From Firmicutes bacterium UBA4795 (GTDB taxonomy: Bacteria > Bacillota > Desulfotomaculia > Desulfotomaculales > Nap2-2B), in the NCBI GenBank assembly GCA_002402825.1, contig DHGP01000016.1, positions 1 through 64,000 on the forward strand: a stretch of DNA of 64,000 bases, written 5' to 3'. Position numbers and translations under genes: made by a program. Positions 8,404 to 16,825 of this stretch are shown here, piece after piece. Each line of letters begins with the position of its first letter. Position 1 is the first letter of the stretch. The notes under the pieces are model-generated. The model was not told the origin of the DNA. It saw only the letters and a list, made by a program, of their open reading frames with translations, and ran no database searches.

Positions 8404-8880
8404 TTGGAGACGGAAAAATTTTCTTTTTATTTTAAAAAAATAGATGAACTTATGCGCCAATTAGTCCAGCGCATTCATATCGAACTAAAAAATAACCTGG
8501 TTAAAGGAATTACCGGCAGTCAGCTTTTTGTTTTAAAAACCATCTATGAAAGCAAGCAAATGACTGTTTCCTCCGTGGCTGAAGAATTAGGTGTTTCCTT
8601 AAGTGCTATCACTGCTTTTATTGATAAGCTGGCCAAGGCAGGTTTTGTGCATCGACTTCGGGATGAAGACGACCGTCGTCTGGTCTGGCTCACCGTCACT
8701 CCCAAGGGGGAAGAAATATTAAAGGTCTGTCTTGCGGGACGGGAGCAGATTTTAATGAAATACTTAGGACAACTGCCAGAGGATGACCTGGAGCAGTTAG
8801 AAAGAATTTATGAAAAATTACTGGCAATTTTACGAGAGGAAGAAGCTAAAGAAAAAGGTTTAGCCTGCCAGGGAAAATAA
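8404..8880 (+). CDS. MarR family transcriptional regulator
   Basis: 158 aa winged-helix repressor. The recognition region reads MTVSSVAEELGVSLSAITAF and the wing contains RLRDEDDRRLVWLTVTPKG, the DxRxxxxxLT signature of MarR proteins; flanking helices form the dimer interface. It starts at TTG with GAGGG eight bases upstream. It is the first gene of the efflux cluster that follows, so it most likely represses the pump genes and responds to a substrate of the pump. An inverted repeat over its own promoter supports autoregulation. Confidence 0.93.
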   Translation: METEKFSFYFKKIDELMRQLVQRIHIELKNNLVKGITGSQLFVLKTIYESKQMTVSSVAEELGVSLSAITAFIDKLAKAGFVHRLRDEDDRRLVWLTVTPKGEEILKVCLAGREQILMKYLGQLPEDDLEQLERIYEKLLAILREEEAKEKGLACQGK

Positions 8881-8946
8881 TTCTTAAATTTAGAGAATAT
8901 TAAAATTTACGCAAACCAAAAATTTTTTGGGGGGGCACGTCTAAAA

Positions 8947-10233
8947 ATGCCGGGAAAGAAACAGTTAAGGCTCATTATACTAGTCGTAATTGTTTTAGGA
9001 GCTTTTTTGAGCTTGGTGGCAAGCAGCGGGTGCAGTAAAAAGCCGGAAACAGGAGCATCTGGCGAAGCTAAACTGCCGGATGTTAGGACTATATTAGTAA
9101 AAAAAGGATATTTAGCCAATCAGTTTGTTTTTCCGGGAAAAGTGGAAGCTTTGCAGTCAGCAAATATTGTATCTAAAGTACCGGGTAAAGTAGCTGCCGT
9201 GCCCGTCGATTTAGGAAGCAAGGTTGCTGCTGGTCAAGTGCTGGTAACCTTAGAAAACAAAGATTTGGCTGACCGAGTGCAGCAAGCTCAGGCCGCAGTA
9301 GCGCAAGCAAGAGCCGGCGTTGAGCAAGCGCAAGCTGCCGGCAAACTGGCCCAGGCCGCCTTGCAAGCGGCTGAAGCAGGCCTGGCTACTGCCCAGGCAA
9401 ATTTTGAGGTAGTCGAGGCTAATTATAAAAGAGGACAGGAACTATTGGCCGGAGGAGCCATTCCTGAAGCGGTTTTTCAGGCGGAATACGAATTAAAGTA
9501 TAAGCAGGCCAAAGAGCAGGTGGAAAAAGCCTCGCCAGCTCAGGTAAAAACTGCCCAGGCGCAGATTGCTCAGGCGCAGGCAGGGTTAAAAAATGCCCAG
9601 GCCGGGTTGTCTGCTGCTCAGGCCAGTTTATCTTTAGCCCGTACGGCTTACGAAGACAGCTTTATTAGGGCCCCTTTTCGCGGGATAGTAATTACCCGGA
9701 ACATTAACCCTGGTGAAATGGCTTCCACTGCTGTACCTGTAATTTCCCTGGTAAATTTAGATAAAATAGTGGTAAAAGTAAACGTTGGGGAAGAATTAAT
9801 CAACAAGTTAGTGGTAGGCAAAAAGGTAGCCGTAAAAATTAAGGCGGTATCAGCAAAACCTTTTACCGGAACGGTAGTTAATGTTGCTGCCTCGGCCGAC
9901 CCTCAGGTTAAAACCTACCCGGTAAAACTGCATATAGATAACCCAGCCCACTTAATTAAGCCCGGCATGTTTGCAGAAGTAAACCTGAATTTAGAGCAGC
10001 CAAAACTTTTAATACTCCCTATTGATGCAGTAGTAAAAGACCAGCAAGATAGAGATATTGTTTGGGTGGTTAAAGATGGGGTGGTTAAATCCAGGCTGGT
10101 AAAAATAGGGGATTTAGACGCCAAGCAAGCGGTTATTCAATCAGGCTTGAAGGAAAATGAAGAAGTTGTGATTGCTGGACAGGAAGGCCTAAAAGAAGGA
10201 CAGAAAGTAACGGTTAAACGCCAGTTCAAGTAG
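8947..10233 (+). CDS. RND efflux adaptor lipoprotein (membrane fusion protein)
   Basis: 428 aa. An N-terminal hydrophobic segment ends in the lipobox VASSGC with Cys29, so the protein is a lipid-anchored adaptor. A barrel-sandwich hybrid domain (ANIVSKVPGKV...VDLGSKVAAGQVLVTLE) is split by a long alanine/glutamine-rich coiled hairpin (residues 110-235) and followed by the beta-barrel domain FRGIVITRNINPGEMAS. It pairs with the RND pump downstream. The stop codon TAG and the last residues fall inside the left end of an S23-cassette element that separates the two genes, so the original C-terminus was probably a few residues different. Confidence 0.93.
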   Translation: MPGKKQLRLIILVVIVLGAFLSLVASSGCSKKPETGASGEAKLPDVRTILVKKGYLANQFVFPGKVEALQSANIVSKVPGKVAAVPVDLGSKVAAGQVLVTLENKDLADRVQQAQAAVAQARAGVEQAQAAGKLAQAALQAAEAGLATAQANFEVVEANYKRGQELLAGGAIPEAVFQAEYELKYKQAKEQVEKASPAQVKTAQAQIAQAQAGLKNAQAGLSAAQASLSLARTAYEDSFIRAPFRGIVITRNINPGEMASTAVPVISLVNLDKIVVKVNVGEELINKLVVGKKVAVKIKAVSAKPFTGTVVNVAASADPQVKTYPVKLHIDNPAHLIKPGMFAEVNLNLEQPKLLILPIDAVVKDQQDRDIVWVVKDGVVKSRLVKIGDLDAKQAVIQSGLKENEEVVIAGQEGLKEGQKVTVKRQFK

Positions 10234-10541
10234 GCCCAGAGGAGCAAAGGCACAAAGGTCCAAAGGGAAATGAAAACATATAGAGATCTGCAAGTCTGGC
10301 AAAAATCAATGACTTTAGTTGCTGAAATATATAAGATTTCTAAAGGGTTTCCCAAGGATGAAGCTTACGGATTAACTTCTCAAATGAGACGTTGTGCGAT
10401 TTTAATTCCCAGCAACATGGCGGAAGGTTATGGTCGAAACTCTACTCAAGTAGGCCCAGAGGAGCAAAGGCACAGAGGTCCAAAGGGAAATGAAAACACT
10501 TTGTGCCTATGTGCCTTTGCCCCTATGAACCTGAGTAGTTA
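10222..10541 (+). mobile_element. nested S23-cassette inverted-repeat element
   Basis: The left end TTCAAGTAGGCCCAGAGG occurs twice, near 10225 and 10445, as direct repeats of about 50 bases. The right end CCTGAGTAGTTAC closes at 10541. The outer unit holds the first 58 or so codons of an S23/IVP four-helix gene; the inner unit (10443-10541) holds only the two outer arms, which are complementary (GAGCAAAGGCACA versus TGTGCCTTTGCCCC). It is inserted between the MFP and RND genes. The same ends recur at 37737-37936, 48000-48093, 51796-51930 and 60317-60421. Confidence 0.75.
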
Positions 10542-10578
10542 CCGATTAAAACAGATTGACCTTAAGACTTTGAGGTGA
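10270..10578 (+). pseudogene. truncated S23/IVP four-helix bundle gene
   Basis: The first 58 codons (MKTYRDLQVWQKSMTLVAEI through RRCAILIPSNMAEGYGRNS) are a clear start of the S23 four-helix bundle family, whose members are about 115-130 aa and are encoded in intervening sequences of some 23S rRNA genes. The frame then enters a second element copy and reads repeat sequence (GPEEQRHRGPKG, CLCAFAPMNLS), so the last two helices are missing. The open frame of 102 codons is therefore a fusion of a gene fragment with repeat, not an intact protein. Similar fragments lie at 37737-37883 and 51850-51890. Confidence 0.8.
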
Positions 10579-10587
10579 AGTTAAGTT

Positions 10588-13500
10588 ATGAAATTAGCCG
10601 AAGTGTCCATAAAACGTCCTCTCCTAATTGCGGTGCTGGTAACGGCGGTGCTTATTTTAGGAGGCATTTCTTTTAGCCGCTTAAGCATTGACTTATTACC
10701 GGAAATGAAGGTTCCAGTAGGAGCAGTAATTACCAGTTACCCCGGTATAAGTCCTCAAGAAGTGGAAAATCAGGTTACCCGGCCGTTAGAATCAGTGTTA
10801 AGTACGGTAAATGATTTAGATAGTATTACTTCTACTAGCAGCGTAGGGCAATCGGTAATTATCGTTATGTTTAACTGGGGTACGGATATGAATTTTGCGG
10901 CTTTGCAAATGCGGGAAAAAGTAGATTTGGTGAAAAGAAATCTGCCCGTGGAGGCTGAAGCGCCCATGGTACTTAAGATGGACCCCAATATGATGCCTAT
11001 TATGCAGGTAGCTTTATCTAGCCCAAACTTGGTTCATTTACAAAAGCTTACAGACGATGTAATTTCCCCGCGGTTAGAAAGAGTAAGCGGTGTGGCCAGC
11101 GTTAGTGAAATGGCTAAGGTAGAGCGCGAAATTCACGCCTGGGTTGACCCGGTTTGCTTAGAAGGTTACGGCCTTACCTTAAATGAACTGGTGGCTGCCT
11201 TAAAAGGAGAGAACTTAAATGTTTCCAGCGGGGAAATAAGGCAGGGCAAAAAAGACTTGCTGGTCCGGGTAACCGGAGAGTTCCAAAGTTTAGATGAAAT
11301 AAAGCAGGTGGTGGTAAATAACCAGGGAGGTGTCCCTGTTCACCTGGGGGAGATAGCCCAAATAGAAGACGGACATAAAAAAACCACCCAGTTAAGCCGC
11401 GTAAATGGACAGCGCAGCATTGCTTTAATGATTAACAAACAAAGCGGCACCAACACAGTGGCAGTGGCCAATAATATCCGCAAGACGATAGCGCAACTGG
11501 AAAAGGAATTGCCTGGGGTAAAGTTTAATATAATGATGGACCAATCAATTTTTATTCGCAATTCCATTAACCATGTTTTCCGGGAAATCATTTTAGGAGT
11601 GGTTTTAGCTGTTTTTATTATCTGGTTATTTTTACGAAATTTACGTAGTACTTTAATTATCGCTACTTCTCTTCCCGTTTCCCTGATTGCTACCTTTATT
11701 CTTTTATATTTTAGTGATATGACCTTAAATCTTATTTCCATGGGCGGCCTGGCCATTGGGGTAGGTTTAATTGTGGATGATTCTATTGTGGTGCTGGAAA
11801 ATATTTTTCGTCATCGCTCAATAGGCTCAGGTTTAATTGAGGCCGCCAATGTAGCCACCGATGAAGTCGCCGGCGCCGTAACTTCTTCTACTTTAACTAC
11901 CATCGCCGTATTTTTACCCATTGTGTTTATTCAAGGCCTGGCCGCGGAGATTTTTAAGCCAATGGCTTACACGGTAAGTTTTTCTGTTTTCGCCTCCCTG
12001 ATTGTAGCTTTTACCATTGTTCCCCTTTTGGCTTCGCGCTTGCTCATCTTTAAAAAAGAACCCGGCGCGGAAAAGAAAATGGAAAATCCAGAACGCTTGC
12101 GGGACAACTGGTTTGAACGTTTGAAAAATGCCTACCGGCGTCTTTTAACCTGGGCTTTAAGCCATCGCCGCCAGGTAGTAATTTTAGTAGTAGTTCTTTT
12201 TGTTTTAAGCTTGGGTGGTGCGGCCTTGGTGGGAGCAGAATTTTTTCCCAGCACGGACCAGGGGTACGTAAACGTTAACCTTGAAATGCCCAAAGGAACC
12301 TCCCTAATGGAAACAAACCGGGTAGTTAATAACGTGGAAAGATCAGTTAAGGAATTTTCTAAACAGATAAAGGCTATTTATACCGGGGTGGGTTATACCG
12401 GCAATGAAGCTATGGGAGGTACTTCGGCTTCTGATTTGGCCCAGGTAAACATAGAACTGGTAAAGAAAAATGAACGTACCTTATCAGCAGATGAAATGGC
12501 AGACAAGATAAGGCAAAAGATTGGTATCATTCCCGGGGTAAAAATTAAAGTTACGGCTCAAGACCCAACTATGCAAAGTATGCCTGGTATGACCGCGGTA
12601 GAGGTAAAAATTAAAGGAGATGACCTGGCGGTTCTGAGCCGGCTGGAAAAACAACTGATAACGTTAGTGGAAAAAACGCCTGGCACACGAGATGTAAGCA
12701 GCACCTTAAAAGAAGAACGGCCTGAGGTCCAGGTACTGGTTGACCGTAATCGAGCAGCCATGTATGGTTTAGCTCCAATGGAAATAACTTCTACCGTACG
12801 GACGGCCATTGATGGGGTAGTAGCGACAAGGTACCGTACTGGCGGTGAAGAAATAGATTTACGCGTACAGTTGGCTGCCGGGTCAACCCCAACATTAAAC
12901 GAACTGACCAACTTAATGATTTCCTCCCCGACGGGTACAAAAGTACCCCTGGCCCAGGTAGCCAACTTAAAATTAGCCGCGGGTCCTAACGAGATAGAGC
13001 GCGAGGATCAAACCAGGATGGTAACGGTAGGAGCAAATTTGGAACCTGGAAAAAACTTAAGTAGCGTGATTAATGAAATAAAAAACCGCCTGCCCTCGCT
13101 TGCTTTGCCCCCCGGCTATACGGTGGAATTTGGCGGCGAACAGGAGATGATGAGTGAAGTATTCCAAAACCTGATTTTAGCTTTGGTTCTAGCTATTGTG
13201 CTGGTTTATTTAATTATGGTGGCTCAATTTGAATCAACGCTTTATCCCTTTATTATTATGTTTTCGTTGCCCATTACTTTAATTGGCGTGGTGGCCAGTC
13301 TTTTAATTACTGGCCGGGCCTTTAGTGTCCCAGCCTTTATCGGTATAATCTTGCTGGTTGGGATTGTAGTTAAAAACGCTATTATTTTAATTGACTACGT
13401 TAATAAATTACGCCAACGAGGTTTAAGCCGGAATGAAGCTTTGCTTACAGCCGGTCCCATTCGGCTGCGGCCCATTTTAATGACCGCGCTAACGGTTATC

Positions 13501-13731
13501 CTGGCCATGTCTCCTTTGGCTTTAGGAATTGGAGAAGGAGCGGAAATACAAGCTCCCATGGCTACTGTGGTCATTGGCGGACTCTTGTTTTCCACCTTAA
13601 TTACCCTGGTGCTGGTACCGGTAATTTACACCATATTTGATGACTGGAAAGAAAAATGGTTTACCCGGCGCCCACGCCGCTTAACCGTTTCCGGCTTGGG
13701 TGGGGCTGATGATTTACACCAAGAAAGTTAA
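10588..13731 (+). CDS. RND family efflux pump (AcrB/HAE1 type)
   Basis: 1047 aa inner-membrane proton-driven exporter. It shows the duplicated layout of the family: TM1 at 9-30, a large extracytoplasmic loop, TM2-6 around 330-480, a second loop and TM8-12 around 855-1020. The signature GLAIGVGLIVDDSIVVLENI with the paired aspartates of TM4 is present. It has GAGGTGAAG as RBS. It probably works with the lipoprotein adaptor upstream. With no outer membrane partner (TolC) visible, the complex would export to the outside of a monoderm cell. The substrate is unknown; the MarR gene suggests drug or phenolic compounds. Confidence 0.95.
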   Translation: MKLAEVSIKRPLLIAVLVTAVLILGGISFSRLSIDLLPEMKVPVGAVITSYPGISPQEVENQVTRPLESVLSTVNDLDSITSTSSVGQSVIIVMFNWGTDMNFAALQMREKVDLVKRNLPVEAEAPMVLKMDPNMMPIMQVALSSPNLVHLQKLTDDVISPRLERVSGVASVSEMAKVEREIHAWVDPVCLEGYGLTLNELVAALKGENLNVSSGEIRQGKKDLLVRVTGEFQSLDEIKQVVVNNQGGVPVHLGEIAQIEDGHKKTTQLSRVNGQRSIALMINKQSGTNTVAVANNIRKTIAQLEKELPGVKFNIMMDQSIFIRNSINHVFREIILGVVLAVFIIWLFLRNLRSTLIIATSLPVSLIATFILLYFSDMTLNLISMGGLAIGVGLIVDDSIVVLENIFRHRSIGSGLIEAANVATDEVAGAVTSSTLTTIAVFLPIVFIQGLAAEIFKPMAYTVSFSVFASLIVAFTIVPLLASRLLIFKKEPGAEKKMENPERLRDNWFERLKNAYRRLLTWALSHRRQVVILVVVLFVLSLGGAALVGAEFFPSTDQGYVNVNLEMPKGTSLMETNRVVNNVERSVKEFSKQIKAIYTGVGYTGNEAMGGTSASDLAQVNIELVKKNERTLSADEMADKIRQKIGIIPGVKIKVTAQDPTMQSMPGMTAVEVKIKGDDLAVLSRLEKQLITLVEKTPGTRDVSSTLKEERPEVQVLVDRNRAAMYGLAPMEITSTVRTAIDGVVATRYRTGGEEIDLRVQLAAGSTPTLNELTNLMISSPTGTKVPLAQVANLKLAAGPNEIEREDQTRMVTVGANLEPGKNLSSVINEIKNRLPSLALPPGYTVEFGGEQEMMSEVFQNLILALVLAIVLVYLIMVAQFESTLYPFIIMFSLPITLIGVVASLLITGRAFSVPAFIGIILLVGIVVKNAIILIDYVNKLRQRGLSRNEALLTAGPIRLRPILMTALTVILAMSPLALGIGEGAEIQAPMATVVIGGLLFSTLITLVLVPVIYTIFDDWKEKWFTRRPRRLTVSGLGGADDLHQES

Positions 13732-13836
13732 GAAGAAATGCAAAATATATTCGGTATTCGGTAGTGACAATTATAATTTGCTAATTTAAATGTAAATGAT
13801 CAGGGTTAATAACTGGAGGTTATCGGGAGGTTAAAC

Positions 13837-14505
13837 GTGAAGAACAAAAAGCTGCTCATTGTAGTAATTCAAATAATGGTGGCCGTAGTTGTCCTGGTTA
13901 CTTATTACTATTGGCATATGAACCATTATTACGTAATTAGTGAAGATGCCCGCATTAACGGCGATATTTATAAAGTAAGTCCTTTAGTAAGCGGTAAAAT
14001 CTTAGAAATCAGGGTTAACGAAGGCGATTTTATCCAGAAAGAAGGTATTGTTGCCCGCCTTGATAACAGCACCCTACCTGCTTATGCTGACCCTGATTTA
14101 ACTACGGTGAAGTCTCCTGCTTCTGGTTTGGTAATTAAAAAAACAGCTCAGGTAGGAGAAGTTGCCGTTCCAGGCCAATCTATAATAATGTTAATAGATC
14201 CCAATAATTTATACGTTACCGCCAATATTGAAGAGACGAGAATAAACCGCATCCAGCCAGGCCAGCGGGTAGATGTTACGATGGATGCTTTACCAAGGCA
14301 TAAATATACCGGCAAAGTAGCTTCTATTGATGAGGCCACCATGGCTACCTTTTCTTTACTCCCGACGGCCAACTCAAGTGGCAATTTTACCAAAGTGGTT
14401 CAACGAATTCCTGTAAAAATTTTTTTAGACCAGCAAAACTTGAAGTTAACTAATAAATCCCTTTTACTGGGTACAAACGTAACAGTAAAAATACACGTTC
14501 GTTAA
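13837..14505 (+). CDS. HlyD/EmrA-like efflux adaptor
   Basis: 222 aa with one N-terminal transmembrane helix (residues 5-26). The biotinyl-lipoyl-like domain reads INGDIYKVSPLVSGKILEIRVNEG, and the second half is PASGLVIKKTAQVGEVAVPGQ. It lacks the long coiled hairpin of full EmrA, so it is a short-form adaptor. It starts at GTG after GGGAGG and ends 14 bases before the DHA2 pump gene, its likely partner. About 45 bases upstream of the gene is a TTCGGTATTCGGTA repeat tract. Confidence 0.9.
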   Translation: MKNKKLLIVVIQIMVAVVVLVTYYYWHMNHYYVISEDARINGDIYKVSPLVSGKILEIRVNEGDFIQKEGIVARLDNSTLPAYADPDLTTVKSPASGLVIKKTAQVGEVAVPGQSIIMLIDPNNLYVTANIEETRINRIQPGQRVDVTMDALPRHKYTGKVASIDEATMATFSLLPTANSSGNFTKVVQRIPVKIFLDQQNLKLTNKSLLLGTNVTVKIHVR

Positions 14506-14519
14506 AAGGAGACCTGAAG

Positions 14520-16040
14520 TTGGAAATGAAGGAAAATAACCCGGCTGCGCCGGGTTCTTTTTGGATACCTTTATTTACCGTAGTTTTAGGGGCTTTTGCG
14601 GCTATTTTAAATCAAAGCTCTGTTAACGTGGCAATACCCAAGTTAATGACTATTTTTGGGGTAGATACCGATAAAATTCAGTGGGTAGTGACCACTTATA
14701 TGTTAACCTCAGGGGTAATTATTCCGGTAACGGGGTTTTTGGGCGATTACCTGGGGAGTAAACGATTATACATAATTGCCTTGTCTGTTTTTATTTTAGG
14801 CTCTCTTTTATGCAGCCTGGCCTGGGGTTTAAACATAATGATAGCCGCCCGGGTAATTCAAGGCATTGGCGGCGGGGCAATTATGCCGGTAAGTATGGCC
14901 ATCATTTACAAAATTGTCCCCCGGGATAAAATAGGCACCGCTTTAGGAGTTTGGGGCATTGCTGCTATGGCTGCTCCGGCTATTGGCCCAACTTTAGGAG
15001 GCTACGTTATTGACCATTTAAGCTGGCACTTTATTTTTATCCTTAATATACCAGTTGGTATGTTAGGAATATTTTTAGCTGTTTTTCTTTTGCCTTCTGA
15101 AAAACCCCCTTTAGAAAGAAGATTTGATTTTTGGGGTTTTGTTTTAGTAATCGGAGGGTGTTTTACATTTTTGCTAGCTTTAAGTCAGGGGAACAAAGAG
15201 GGTTGGACCTCCCAATATATAGTTAACCTTCTGTTGGGAGGCTCTTTTGCGTTGATTTTATTTGTTTTCGTGGAACTGGAGCAGGATAATCCCATTCTGG
15301 ATATTCGTATCTTAAAAAATAAAATTTTTTCTTTAAGCATTGTAGCCTCAGGCTTAATAACGATTGGTCTTTTTGGGGGCATTTTTTTAATCCCCTTATT
15401 TACCCAAAACATGCAGGGGCTAACGCCTCTTCAAACAGGGCTACTTTTAATGCCGGCAGCTATTGTAACAGGTTTAGTGATGCCCTTAAGCGGTGTTCTT
15501 TTTGACCGGATAGGATTTTTTATTCCCGGCCTTATGGGATTGCTTATTACCGCCTGGGGAACCTGGGAATTGCATACCCTAAGCCTAGAAACCAGTATGC
15601 AGCACATTCAATTTATCATGGTCATCAGAAGTATTGGGATGGGACTGGCAATGATGCCCATTACAACGGCAGGCATGAATACAGTTTCAAATTTAAAAAT
15701 TGGCGAGGCCTCCGCCTTAAGCAATGTAGTTAGGCAAATAGCCGCATCTTTTGGGGTGGCGTTGCTTACCTCCGTCCTGCAACAAAGACAAATCTTTCAC
15801 GCCACCAGGCTTTCTGAAGCGGTTTCAGTATCTTTGCCAACAGCAAATAGTATTATCAACCAACTCGGTCAGCAGATGGGTCTGGGAAGAGAAGGGTATG
15901 AGTTCGGGTTAAGTTTATTAAACATGCAGATACAGCGGCTAGGTTTTACCCAGGCGATTGGCGATACTTTTCTTGTGGCCACCTTATTTGTGTTGTTAGC
16001 CATTCCTTTTGTTATTTTAATGAAACAGCGCTTTTCTTAA
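14520..16040 (+). CDS. DHA2 family MFS drug exporter (EmrB/QacA-like)
   Basis: 506 aa, 14 predicted transmembrane helices. The family motif for antiporters in TM5 is visible as GVWGIAAMAAPAIGPTLGGYVID, and the cytoplasmic motif A-like GDYLGSKRLY lies after TM2. It starts at TTG with AAAGGAG eight bases upstream; an ATG two codons later is possible. It follows the short adaptor in the same unit and probably forms an EmrAB-like pump. Its stop overlaps by four bases the end of the convergent S-component gene. Confidence 0.94.
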   Translation: MEMKENNPAAPGSFWIPLFTVVLGAFAAILNQSSVNVAIPKLMTIFGVDTDKIQWVVTTYMLTSGVIIPVTGFLGDYLGSKRLYIIALSVFILGSLLCSLAWGLNIMIAARVIQGIGGGAIMPVSMAIIYKIVPRDKIGTALGVWGIAAMAAPAIGPTLGGYVIDHLSWHFIFILNIPVGMLGIFLAVFLLPSEKPPLERRFDFWGFVLVIGGCFTFLLALSQGNKEGWTSQYIVNLLLGGSFALILFVFVELEQDNPILDIRILKNKIFSLSIVASGLITIGLFGGIFLIPLFTQNMQGLTPLQTGLLLMPAAIVTGLVMPLSGVLFDRIGFFIPGLMGLLITAWGTWELHTLSLETSMQHIQFIMVIRSIGMGLAMMPITTAGMNTVSNLKIGEASALSNVVRQIAASFGVALLTSVLQQRQIFHATRLSEAVSVSLPTANSIINQLGQQMGLGREGYEFGLSLLNMQIQRLGFTQAIGDTFLVATLFVLLAIPFVILMKQRFS

Positions 16041-16753
16041 TTTTGAATATCCCAGTAAAAGCGCTTTTTAAACCTTTCCAAAATGTTAATTACCTTTGCG
16101 CCAAAAATTATTATAAAAAGGGCATTGGCCAAAGCATGGGTAGCATCCCAGATGACGGAATTGGCTAAAGTGTAAAGATATGTTTTTAAAGTTAAGGGGA
16201 AGATAAAGCTGGTCCAAAACCAGACGTTAATGATTATTCCATATAGCCAGCCCCAAAATAAACCAAAAATAGCCAGGACAATAATACTGGTTTTTGAAGA
16301 AAGGTTAAGTTTGCGCAACCAACCTGCGGTAATTCCTACCAGTCCCCAGGTAAACATTTGGTATGGCGTCCACGGCCCATGCCCTAAAAAAAAATTAGAA
16401 ATTAGGGCCGTTAAAGAAGCCACCATAAAGCCGGCCACTGGACCAAAAACGTAACCGCTGCAAATAATAAAAAAGGTACAGGGTTGAAAGTTCAGCATAG
16501 CGGCAAAAGGGAGGCGGGAAAGGGCGGAAATAGTTCCCAGCATAGAAACCAGGGCTATTTCTTTGGCTCCTTTAGCTGTCCTTTCAAATTCGCACCAAAA
16601 ACCCAGTACGCTTAGGCCGACAAAAATAGTGGCGACCAGGCCCCAGTTAAAAGGACCCGCGTTAGGGTCAAATATACTTCCTTTAAAATACAAAGGAGCC
16701 AGGTAAATAAAAGCTCCCAGGCAAAAAATTAAAACGGCGATAATTATTCGCAT
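16037..16753 (-). CDS. ECF transporter substrate-binding S component (probable corrinoid-type)
   Basis: 238 aa integral membrane protein with 6-7 hydrophobic helices. The segment FGPVAGFMVASLTALISNFFLGHGPWTPYQM is typical of the ECF S-component fold. It is the last gene of a minus-strand operon (DUF4430 protein, EcfT, fused EcfAA', S component) that begins behind a cobalamin riboswitch, so the substrate is probably cobalamin or a precursor; the specific ligand is inference. It has no Shine-Dalgarno of its own: its ATG overlaps the end of a 17-codon leader frame with a strong RBS, suggesting translational coupling. Confidence 0.85.
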   Translation of the reverse strand: MRIIIAVLIFCLGAFIYLAPLYFKGSIFDPNAGPFNWGLVATIFVGLSVLGFWCEFERTAKGAKEIALVSMLGTISALSRLPFAAMLNFQPCTFFIICSGYVFGPVAGFMVASLTALISNFFLGHGPWTPYQMFTWGLVGITAGWLRKLNLSSKTSIIVLAIFGLFWGWLYGIIINVWFWTSFIFPLTLKTYLYTLANSVIWDATHALANALFIIIFGAKVINILERFKKRFYWDIQN

Positions 16754-16797
16754 TTACTTATAATTTTAACGGAATAATGATTTGGTAATATTTGCAT
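16744..16797 (-). CDS. 17-codon leader ORF overlapping the S-component start
   Basis: An ATG at 16797 follows AGGAGGG with a 7-base gap. The frame MQILPNHYSVKIISKCE ends in TAA at 16744-16746, ten bases into the S-component gene, so the stop of the leader overlaps the start of the transporter gene. The S-component start itself lacks an RBS. The simplest reading is a coupling peptide; alternatively it is the old N-terminus of the S component separated by a frameshift. Confidence 0.5.
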   Translation of the reverse strand: MQILPNHYSVKIISKCE

Positions 16798-16825
16798 TCT
16801 AAAGCCCTCCTAAAGATTCTTAATT

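Noticed and set aside
10270..10578. Diversity-generating retroelement accessory protein (Avd-like)
   Set aside because: The S23 fold is related to Avd, but there is no reverse transcriptase, template repeat or variable repeat in the window.
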